Shown piece after piece: positions 10,901 to 22,900 of a stretch of DNA of 64,000 bases (its first letter is position 1; each line of letters opens with the position of its first letter). A model generated the notes under the pieces. The model was not told where the DNA came from, ran no database searches, and was given only the letters and a program-made list of their open reading frames with translations. This stretch comes from Zygaena filipendulae. Taxonomy: Eukaryota; Arthropoda; Insecta; Lepidoptera; Zygaenidae. A program made the translations under genes and the position numbers. The stretch is taken from assembly GCA_907165275.2 (NCBI GenBank), contig OU015674.1, positions 2,598,501 to 2,662,500 of the forward strand, given 5' to 3'.

Positions 10901-13900
10901 TAAAGAATCGAAATGCATCTTACCGATGCATTTTAAAGTGAAAAACTTCAAAAAATGGAAAATATGTGTTGACTGTATGCACTTAGTTTCCTTTGCCCTC
11001 TCTGAAAGAGGTAAATGTTTCCTAAAAAAAATAAAAGTGACGTCATGTGTCAAGCTTGGCTGTGATTGGTGTTTCGTTGCAACGTTCCATTTCACAAAGC
11101 ACAAAATTAAAAGTTGAATATTTTGGAAACTATTGAAATTTTTTTAGTAAATCTTTCACGATACCTAACGCTTTTCTAAGGCTCTATTTTTGAAATATTG
11201 ACACAATTTCTTATTATAAATCTCATGCAAGTACCCTATTGTAAACTGCACCAATCATTTACAATGTAAAACATTATTTACTGCAAAGTTTACAATAGCT
11301 AACTAATTATGTGTAATAAATTACCTGTTGATTCAGGGTTTGATGCAAATCCTCGTTGATGTAGGTACTTCAGGGTTGGCCAGAGCTGGCCACCGCTGAC
11401 TCTACGCATGAGGAGACGCACAGTGATGACGGTGCTGTTGATGCCGATGGTAAGGCTGTGCTGAGGCGGTTATATTATCCTCAACCATTCTAAATTTTTG
11501 TATTTACCTATTCGAATTTTGTATTCCTCATTACTTTTTTGTTCCTAAATATGTGTTCATCTAACCTTACACTCCCTAGGTATACAAGTATTAAAACCTT
11601 GTAGTGAGGAAGCCGTAAGGATAGTAAAACATGATGTTATTATTTCAGAGGCCGCAGCACGGTTTGCCTTCTCTTGGGAGAAGCCGTACGACGCCATACC
11701 GTGCGCTGGTAGGTGGATTTTTGACCCTGCTTAAGTTAAGGCTCTTACTATACCCACATAATATACTTACCTACCTTACATACTAGCTGTTCCTCGCGGT
11801 TTCACCCTCAGTAATTTCGTAGTTCTCGCGGGAATTCCAGGATAAAAGTATCCTATGCCCTATTCCAGACTGTACCTAATCTATTTCTGCGCCAAATATT
11901 TCTGTGCAATAAACATGAATCCAACCCAAACATCCAAACATTCACATTTATAGTAATAAATATTATAAAAGGAATACATTTTTTAACATATTTAATTAAA
12001 AAAAATAAAACGATAGAGGGCTAAACATTTTCGTGTATAGCAAAAAAATTAAAACTGACTTCCAAAAACAAAAAACTAAAAAACTAAACATAAAAAGCTA
12101 AAAATAACATAATACCGATTTAATCCAAAAGACAAAAACACACGTTATTATTAGTTCGTGCTACCACTGATCGGTTTGAATTCGGTGACAAGCCCGCTGG
12201 TGTCTGCCCACTTGGGTTGTTCTGCTCACGAAGAGCTGGTGGCGGGAGTCGACATAGCCCATGTATCCCCTCCATATTTGGATTGTCACTGACTTCATAC
12301 CGATCAGTGGTAGTAGCACAAACCAATAATTATATTACGTGTCTTTTGGATTAAATCGGTATTTTGTTATTTTTAGCTTTTTAGTTTTGTATTTTTGGAA
12401 GTCGGTTTTAATTTTTTTGTTAATATTTTGTTTATTTTTGCTTTTAAGTGACTTAGTTCGTAATTTCTCTAAGTTACAATAACCTAATGATAACTGTTCA
12501 TCACCCTTTACAAAATATTGCTTTTCCGACGCAGGGACGTTAATAGGGATAAGGAGGGCGTTAAAACATATGCCAACCCTAACCACCAAGAAAGCAAAGT
12601 TAAATTGGAAGCGAAGCGAACGAAGTTGGGAGGTCCGAAGTAGGTACACGTTCTTAAACGAACGATTTTGAATTTGAATTCGAATTCGAAACGCGGCGCA
12701 GACTTCGCAATAAGTTTCCGAGATTTCTCGTTTGTAGTCGCCAGTCGGCAATCTGTTCCTTGCGCTGCCGTTACCTACTTGACTCTTAATTTTCTGCAAT
12801 GCATTGTTTAATTAATTTTGTTTATTGGGGTTTTTTGTGTAGTAATCCATACTATAAATGGGAATGTTGACTACTTTTGAAAATCAAAATTCTCATTAGT
12901 CCGTCAGTTAGAAAATAAAAAAACATTAGACACGTATTTTTAGCTTTTTCAAATAATTTAAAATATACAGAGATAAAGCGCATTAAAGTTTAGGGTGAGG
13001 GGGCCGTGACGTCAGTCGTCACTAACCGATAAAACCGCCATACAAACTGTCCGAATAGTGACGTCACGCGAAATTTCAACTCAATATATCGCCGTTATTT
13101 TTTGATTACGTAAAAAAAGAAAAAAAAGTGTAATATTTTTTAATAATCTACAAGACGGACTAAAAAATAAAAATTAGTCCACATGCCCATTGTTGAGGAG
13201 TTCTCCTAGTACATCGCCATCAGTTCCACTTCACCATATACATTATGAAGAGCATAAATTCTTTAGAAACCATATCAAAGTTAACGATTCGGAACCCGTT
13301 AAATACTTATTACTGAGTAGTTCCGATGATCATCTGTGGTCTGTAGGTATCATCACTTCCACTTATTCAAATTTTGCTTTCCAAAAGCAAATGAACGATT
13401 TAATATAAAAAATACCCAAATCGCTATAGGTGTGCCTATAATTTTTGAAGAGTTTCCTCGATTTCTCCAAGATCCCATCATCAGATCTCGACTTGGTGGC
13501 AATGCGATTTAATTGGAGTATACTCTTTTAAACAAAAAAAGAATTTCCAAATCGGTCCAACCGTTTCCGAGTAATCGGTGACCATACATAAAAAAAAAAC
13601 GTACATACAATCGAACATAGAACCTCCTCCTTTTTGGAAGTCGGTTAAAAATGATGCCAAGAGGAGTCCGTAAGTCAAAAAGTTATCAGATCTCATGTAA
13701 GCTTAAACTCTACACACCGTAAATCTACAAGGCCTAACTTCAAAAACTCTACACAGTCAGAATTTGTGTACCTAAATGTTTTTGGTGGGACTTAATTTCT
13801 TTTTGTAAGTCAAAATTGCGGAATTCTCATTTCTCATACAAACTTCCATCCCCTAGTTTAAGGGGTTGGAGGATAAAAGTTACAAGTTTTATAATTTTTT

Positions 13901-16900
13901 TGTTGTTTGTGTACTAATACTAGCTTACATGCCAAATTTCAGCTTGCTAAGACATTAGGAAATACCCTTAGAATTTTGATGATCATCAGTGAGTCAGCGA
14001 CGAAATCAGGGATTTTTTAGATTTCAATACCATCTAAGTAGGTACCTACCTATAGGGAACGTGCACCAGAGTTCTGTAATCACTATGTTTACGTGCACAA
14101 CGATGGTGCTGCTGCCTGGCATCGCCAATCCGAATCTTTAGTTGACATTGACATTTTTAACAAGTGAAGTAGGTAAACAGGATAAATTTTATTAGTGAAA
14201 CTTATTTATTATTGTAGCTAATCTAATGTATTGTTGCATATTTAGATGTACCAATAAATCCACAAAAAATAAAAATAAATCGAATAGCGTAAAATTTTAT
14301 CACTTTCCAAAGAATAGTATTCTCATGCCATGGTTATGCGAAAAACGCAAAATATGGATAAATGCAGTAAAGAAGCATACGTAAGTAAAGAGTTTTGACT
14401 TTTGAGCATTTAGTAGTGAAAATAACTAAGTTTTGTAATTAATACAGTCAGTTAAACATCTTTCAATCTGTTTTCAGCAAACATCCGAATGATTGGCTTC
14501 CATCTACAAATACAGTAATATGCAGTGCTCACTTCATTGGCAACAAAAAAACAGAAAATCCTTTACATCCGTCATACGTTCCTACAGTTTTCCCTGGTAA
14601 AGAAAATATTCCACAAAAATTGGTTAAAAAATTACAAAGATTTGAAAGATATTAACGTCGAATACAACAAGCTAAGTTTGTAGAAATAAGTACCATTAAA
14701 AATTCCTTTGAATTTAGTATGGAAGGTAATGTTCAACCTGAAAGGCTAGCTAAAAGAAAGTTTTGGATGTCAAAGTGATGATTTATCAAGGGGAGAACAA
14801 ACATATCAGTGGCGAAGGTACCATATAAGCCGATTCCCACCGGCTTCCCTTCAGAAGTTGGGAACACAATCACTCTCTCTGCCGTAATTTAGAAATAGCA
14901 CAATTAGTAATTTTTGTAGGAAGGATTTCAGTAGAATCTACTGAAATATTACAAAAATTATCTCTACTGAGTAGAAAATATTACAAAACGCCTAAACTAT
15001 CAACAAATTTGCTCTTCAACAACAAATTGTTATAAAATAAGCCGGTGGCGCGATCGGCTTTTTGGCAGTTAAACTTCCATACAAAATAATGCCGTGACGT
15101 CACCGGTCACATCAAGGTCGCAGGCAGCCGGCTAAAGTAGCTACTATGGCAAGCCGCTGCAAATCGAGTTACTCCCTCCGTCTTGCTCACGCGCACGCAT
15201 TTTCTATTACTGTCTCATCAAATATCCTTATTGGTCCTAGAAATTCGAAACGAAGTGGACATTCTGTGTTGACTGTTGACAGACAACTTGAATTTATGAT
15301 GAAAAAATTGAAAATTTATAGGTATTTGAATTTATTAGTTAGTGTCACGTGTTAGAATATATTACTTGGTATTAAATAGTGATTAGTATTATAATTGGAT
15401 TTTTTTGTTTGTTGTGTGTAATGATAGTGAAAGCAGTTACGCAGACGTACGTTGAAATTAGGTATTTGCGGTAAGTAGATAGTTGAAATTACGTATTTAT
15501 AGTAGGTACCAAATAGATTTCCGGGTTGCCTCTCTCAATATTTCACCCTTCGCCACTGAAACATATACACATTTATTCTGTAGTTTGCTTAATATAAATG
15601 GTGTTGGCACAGCTGAAATTCAGACTAATATGGTATCAAAAAAATTGGCAGAAAATAGCTGTGAAGTAAATATTCCTATAACTGCCAAAACTAAGAAGGA
15701 TTTTAGTTGTGACCCTCTTGAACAGCATTCACATGCTGCTGTGCCAATTTTTCATTATAAGTTTCTCTTATAGTGAGTAAACTTTAACTATGAAAAAAAC
15801 TTTAGAAAAATTACAACTTCTATCTTCCTTCTAAGATATTAATATTTAAATATGGAATTATTTTTTTGCTTCTGTTGGTTTTGCTTGTGTGGACACATTT
15901 GGCATACAACTTTGGTAAATAATCATTAAAATAAAATTTAATCTTGAAACTAAATTAGACAAACACACATTGTCTCTTTTAATAAACACTAATATCCTCC
16001 CTTAGGAGAATACACATACAAATCACAAATGGACATATTAGTAACATACATTTGTATTTGAATCTGTGTATAAATTGAGTGATTTGGTTTTAACTGTAAT
16101 CCATTTTCATCTATCCGTAAATAATGCACATTAATAACTGAAGTATCTTCTTCAACTACCGGTACCGGTATATTCACATTTGGCAGGACACTTAATTTCA
16201 ACCAGTCTTTTCTCTCATATATTATTACCACAAATCACCACTGATCTGGGGAGCAGCTTATCCAAGGCTGGTGGTTTAACTACTAATCCAACCTTGAACA
16301 CTTCAAAATTTGGAAAAAACTTCTTATACTCAGAAAGGGCAGGGCCACATCTTCCGTTTTTTTGCCATAGACCATGGCAGATGTTTCAATATTTTTCATA
16401 CTCAATAAATCATTTATTGCTTTATCTTTATTTAAACGGCTACCTTTGTTAAAGGGGCATTACTTGTGCTTGCTGTAATAGGGATGTGGACTACTTTTAA
16501 AAATCAAAATTCTAATTAGTCCGTCAGTTAATAAAAAAACAATAGACACGTATTTTTTGCCTTTTCAAATAAATTAAAATATACAGAGATAAAGCGCATT
16601 AAAGTTGAGGGTGAGGGGGTCGTGACGTCACGCGAAATTTCAACTCAATATATCGCCGTTATTTTTTGATTACGTAATAAAAGAAAAAATACGTGTCCAA
16701 TATTTTTTAATAATCTAAAAGACGGACTAAAAAAAAATTAGTCAACATGCCCATTCTTAAGGATCTTTCCATATACCAATGTGAATTATTTGCTTGATTA
16801 ATGGTTCCAAAACAAATGTTTGTACCAGAATCAACATCACAACAAACTTTTCTATTATAAAAATCTAATAAATGCTCTGGTATTGATTTTTGAGAAGAAT

Positions 16901-19900
16901 AGTTACCAGCGATGAATTGGAGCATAAATATATCTTGTATTACCTACATGGCGAATTTTTTCATTTATTTTTTTCACTCAGTAATGTTAACCAAATCAAC
17001 TAAAGTTTCTGCTGTCATAATTTCTTTTTCATCTTTTTCTTCTAACTGTAGGGTTCTATACAAATGCTGCTGTGGAAATATCCTGTGATTCTAGCTGTTT
17101 CATCAAATTAATAAGTTGAGGCTTTTTGACGGGTGATGCAAATAACTCAGATAGATAAGATAGATAAGTTGGTTTACCCTATTGATGGGCCTTGCTAGTT
17201 TTTGATTTGGCACTTTCTGGAGAATTTACATATAGAACTAAAGCGCAGATGTGCTTACATTTCCCTGAAAGGCCAGCCTTGCATTTACAAATTGCACTTG
17301 CAAAGTTTCTGTTTCAGTCAAGCTGAAAAAAAACCATAAATAAAACTAACCGTATAGGTACTTTGAAAAATTAATACATAAATGAAAAGGTAATTCAGAA
17401 AATTATTTACTCTTATTTTCACGTCGTAAATATTCGATATTTTAGTTTGGGCGACAATTTTTCCAGATATCACAGCCTCATTTTCATTACACTCTACTAC
17501 CTCTTTAAGCTCCAATACATGGTCGGCCTCGAAGAGTTTTTGACCTTTTGTCATGTTTTGGCCACGCTGAAGTTCATCAATAATAATAGAGCGGAATCCC
17601 TATTGCATAACTTTTAACATATTAAAACAACTAGGTAGGTAGGTATATAATTCAAAAGATAATTTTGTTTACAACTGAACGAAGTGAAAGAACAATGACA
17701 GGTCTGATAAGTTGCTTTTACTGTCGCTGTCCGCATAGTAATAATAATAATCCACTTCATAACACACAGATCTACTTGATCCCACACTAAGCTATAAGCT
17801 TGTGTCGTGGAAACCTAGCAAACGTGGTATATACTACACATATTATTACATACTGTAACGAATGCGGTCTCTGGGTTCGCAATTTCGTACTCCTGGTAGC
17901 TGCCACGTCGTCACTCGTCGCTAAGGCGTGCGCATGTGGCTGGCCTGGCCATATGGTTGTTTTCTTCTTGGACTCGTCTGCGTTTGCGTTATAAATATAG
18001 GATTAAATCCATACCACACATATTGTAACAGTGTCCCATCAACTAGGTTGTATTAATTACTGTAGTATAAAATAAATATATTCTGGATTAAACGGCATTC
18101 AGTTGAAACTGACGACGAACTCCAATTTAAAATAATTTAAATAACTTTTAATAATTTTGTTGGTGTTTAATGTAAAAGTCACAGAGATCACAGATAATAG
18201 GGATAATTAAATCACACCGAGAAGGAGAAGCAACATTTCATTTTAATATCTATATCATCTGACATGGAACACATACCATTCCTAAATAAAATAGAGTTGT
18301 GTCAGATTTAATAACTGTTTCCAGCCAACAGACTCCTCCTCACAACACTATTGGTCTATTCATTGTAAGCCCAGGTAGTCTCTCATTTCTTTAAAACGCG
18401 GGCCTGGAAGTCCTTTTGTCAAAATGTCCGCTTCCATGTTTTCGGTGGGGACATATTCTGTGGCTATTGTTCCATTCTGGATGTGTTCTCTCAGGAAATG
18501 AACTCTTATGTCAATATGTTTGGTTCTGTTGCTTCCCTGATTTTTACACAAGTTTAATGCTGCCTGGTTGTCATTATATATCGTAATACAGGTTTGACTC
18601 TGCGCTGAGATGTGATTCAGTAATATGCGTAAATGCAATGCCTCCTTGACGCCGTCTGACAATGCCATATATTCGGCTTCAGCCGTTGACATTGCTGTGG
18701 TTCGCTGTTTTCTTGATTCCCAGCTAATGACAGCGCCGGACAATTTAAAGCAATATCCTGTATAAGATCTTCTATCTATTTGACAACTTGCCCAATTTGC
18801 ATCAGCATAGCCAACCAATGGTTTGCTATCTCTTTCGTACTGTAGGCCAATACTTTTTGTACCCTTTAAGTATCTCAATATTCTCTTTGCATTCTTAAAG
18901 TGAGCTTCTCCGTAGCAATTGTTGAATTGAGATAAGTAGCTTACAGCATGAGCAATATCGGGGCGTGTAGCCACTGCTAGGTACATTAAAGCTCCAATCA
19001 AGTTCTGGTATGGAAAGTTTTTGTCACACCCATCATTCTTTTCTAATTTTAAATATGGTTCTATAGGCGTATTTACAGGTTTACACTGTTCCATATTGAA
19101 TCTTTTCAGTAGTTTATCAATGTATTTTTCCTGCGTTAGTTTGATAATTCCATCCTTTTGATTGATTTCTACTCCAATATAATCTTTCGCCTGACCTAGA
19201 TTTTTCATATCAAATGTTGACATCAATTTATTTTTAATTTCTTCCAAAATAGTATTAGATGAATATGCTAAAAGTATATCGTCAACATAAAGCCCGAGGA
19301 TTATTTTATCTTTGCCCTTATGTATGACATAAATGCATGGATCAGCTTCTGACGGTACGAATCCAAGTACCTTTAATTCAGTGTCAAGCTTTTTATACCA
19401 TTGACGTCCTGATTGTTTGAGGCCATAGAGTGCCTTTTTGAGTTCACATACCTGCTCTCCTTTTGTATATTTTAGATCTTCGAGCATCTTTTTGGCTTTG
19501 TGAAATAACGTTAAATCGTCATTTGAGCTCTCCTCGACCATAATTTCTGCGACATATTTTTCTAAATAATGAGGCTTTTTCATAATGATTTTCTCTTCTA
19601 AATCACCGTTTAAGTATGCCGTTGTTACATCGAGCTGAAATAAATTTAAGTTTTCTTTGACAGCAATCGCTAATAATAATCGCAATGAGCTTAATTTCGC
19701 TACTGGAGAATAAGTTTCATAATAGTCCACTCCAGGTCTTTGTGTAAAACCTCGTGCGACCAGCCGAGCTTTTTTGACATTACCAGCTTTTGTTTTTAGA
19801 ATAAGTTTAAAATCAACAATGTTTTGCTTGTCATCTCTTTTTGTAATTATCCATGTGCCATTTTTAACATGCGCTCTGATTTCAGCTTTAATGGCTTCGT

Positions 19901-22900
19901 GCCATTCCTCATCAGTTTCTTGTGGATTTTCACAAAGTAACGTGAGATGATCATTTGACACGTCATAGAAATTATCAGATGAAGCATTCAGCCATGTAGG
20001 AGGTCTTCTTTCTCTTTGTGGTCTATTGGAACTTTCAGCTTCAGTAATATCGTCATAACTCCTCCTATCGGTAGGATCTTCCCCCCCTGCTTCATCTATA
20101 TTTCTTTCAGGTGTGTTGGGAGGTGAACGATTATTTAATAAAGGACGAACGTCGCATGTTTCGATGAGGGTTGTTTCATCGTCACTGCTTTCATTCTGTT
20201 CATATTGTTTCTTTTGTCCTTTTTTATTTACAGTTTTCTTATTTTTGGTTTCTGCTTCTGGCGCTGACTTAGTGTTTGTTTCAGCTTCCCAGAATAATTC
20301 TTCCTGTTCATTTTTGAAGTCGTAATAGAATTTGTCTAAAATTTTGACATCTCGACTTGTTACGACTGTCTTTTCATCCGGCAGAAAAATTCTATAGCCT
20401 TTTGTTTTTAGTCCATAGCCGACGAATATACCTTCTTTGGCTTTTGAGCTTAACTTTCCTTTGCGTTTCTTTTTTAGTACGAATGTTTTACAACCGAAAA
20501 CACGCAAATGATTTACGGATGGCTTACGGCGTACCCATAAAGTATGAGGGATATCTCCATCCAAGGCTTTCGTAGGACTTCTGTTGATACAGTAATTTGC
20601 AGTATTCACTGCTTCAGCCCATAGGAAGTTAGGTGCTTTTGCCTCTATTAACAAACATCTGGCTTTTTCGAGAAGAGAACGGTTTTTTCGTTCACTTACA
20701 CCATTTTGCTGTGGCGTGTAAGTACATGAAAGTCTTCGTTTAATGCCATTGTTCTTTAAAAATGAATCGAATTCTTTATTGCAATATTCAGTACCATTGT
20801 CACTCTGCAAATGTATGATTTTTCTTTTCAAGAAATTTTCGGCTTCATTTTTGTATTCCTTAAACTTTTCGAGGACTTCGGACTTACTCTTTAGAAAATA
20901 AATAGTACAGTACCTTGTGTAGTCGTCGATAAATGTTACAAAATACTTCGAGCCGCCTAATGATTCACATGGCATAGGTCCACAAACATCTGTATGGATA
21001 ATCTCCAAAGGCTCTGTTGTCTTTCGACTTTCGTGTTTAGGGAAGGGTAAGCGCGTCATTTTACCTTTTATGCACGTCTCGCACTGTCCCAAACTCGAAT
21101 TATTTATGTTCAAACCATGGAGTTGATTGTTTTTGTTTACAGCATTCATATCAGATTCATTCATGTGACCGAGTTTTCTATGCCAGTCCATTGCATCATT
21201 TGCAGTGTATGTGGTTTCGACTTTATCACTTTTGACGTAATATAAGTCATTTTCTTTTGTCGCAGTGAATTCTAATTCATTATTTTCATTTTTTATATAT
21301 GCCTTGTCCTTCTTGAATAAAACGGTCATATTGTTATCCGTAAGTTTGCTGACAGACATCAAGTTTGTTGTCAATCCTGGCACAAACAATGTTTCTTGCA
21401 TGACATAGTGATTGGTATCTATGGAGATTGGTAAACGTCCTTTTCCTTCAATTTTTGTAGTGAGGGAGTTCGATGCCAATTTTAAAATGCCATTTTCTTT
21501 TTCAATATTTTCGAATTTCTCTTTATATCCGCTCATGTGTGACGTACATCCACTATCCAGACACCATATTTCTTTTTGTGTGGTATTACTGAGTGATAAA
21601 CATACGTTCAAATTTTTATGAGGGTTATTTCTTCTAGGTTTTTGTTGCCTTTTATCAATTGATGATGATGCTTTAGGTTTTGACCAACAAGAGTCAGTAA
21701 CGTGGCCCTTTTTTCCACAATTTTTACATTTTAAACCTTTTTTACTAAGTAATGCACCTTCAGTATCGTTTCGCTCTGAGGTAGTCTGTCGCCTTGCTTC
21801 GCTTTCCTCCAATATTTTTATTTTTAAATCTTCTGGGGAAGGGAGTTGGTCTCTAGACTCCACGGCGATTCTAAAATTTTCGAAAGAAGTGGGTAAACTG
21901 TAAAGCATTATGATTGATAGAAGGTCGTTGTTCAACTCAATACCCATGTTTGCGAGTTTATCGACAATATCCATGAAATTACTTAGGTGTTCGCGAATGT
22001 CTTCACCGTTTTCTGGCATTTTCTTTAATATTAGTTGCTTAAGTAGAGTTGCCTTTCTTGCAGGGCCTTGGCTTTGGTAGGTTTCCTTTAGCTTGTCCCA
22101 TACCTCTTTTGCAGTTTTGCAGGTTTTTACTTGGCGTAGCTCCGACGGTGAGATCATGAGCAGAAGTTCACTTCGAGCCAATAAATCCTGCTGCGCAAAT
22201 TTCGCTTTTTCGTCTACTTTTGCATCGGCCGCCAGTGATATTTCGCCACTGACATAGCCCCACAATTCGGTTTTGATGAGCATTGCCTGGGCTTGGATGC
22301 ACCAGGTGTCATAATTATCCTTTTTTAGAGGATCAATCCTTATCGTAGACATTTTTTATATTTACGTCGTATTTTATTTTATTGCGACGTGTTTTTGAAT
22401 CGAAATTAAACGCTCTGCTACCATTTAATAGGGATAATTAAATCACTCCGAGAAGGAGAAGCAACATTTCATTTTAATATCTATATCATCTGACATGGAA
22501 CACATACCATTCCTAAATAAAATAGAGTTGTGTCAGATTTAAAAACTGTTTCCAGCCAACAACAGATAAGCATTTAACATTAAACCATACAAAAAACGTA
22601 AGAATTTTCACTGTCCATCACAACTCTCTCCAGCCCAAGCTCCAATCTCCTTCATATCAATCCGTCAAAATCCTCTTCTCTTTTTCAAAATAAAAAATGA
22701 CATACCAAAAGAAAATAATAATAAAAAAGGTTGATATTGTAGCAGAATGCTACAATATATTATAATATATAAAGCTAGATTACCACTCACTCATTGACAT
22801 AATTGTTCTCCCAGAAGGAGCATCTCTAGGTTGATACAATGTATGGAACATGTAGAGGGGACGTTTCGGTGATTATGGGAAAACCTCGACATCTTCGATT

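Larger units (their letters stand above)
18195..22561 (-). mobile_element. Complete Ty1/Copia LTR retrotransposon
   Basis: The element is 4367 bp: LTR, primer site, one uninterrupted gag-pol ORF, polypurine tract, LTR. The pentamer ACAGA flanks it at 18190-18194 and 22562-22566, the 5-bp duplication expected of Copia integration. The LTRs are 136 bp and differ at two positions by my count (about 98.5% identity), so insertion is recent relative to its surroundings. It lies antisense inside intron 3 of gene A. Confidence 0.95.

Noticed and set aside
10746..11117. 123-aa and antisense 112-aa ORFs as genes
   Set aside because: They lie wholly inside a TIR element present twice; the other copy does not keep the frames open, and no domain is visible.
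12335..12799. 154-aa minus-strand ORF as a gene
   Set aside because: It overlaps the foldback repeat and extends through low-complexity Lys/Asn-rich sequence, with no splice or domain support.
18360..22352. A retrovirus-like element with envelope
   Set aside because: Integrase precedes reverse transcriptase (Copia order) and there is no frame after RNase H.
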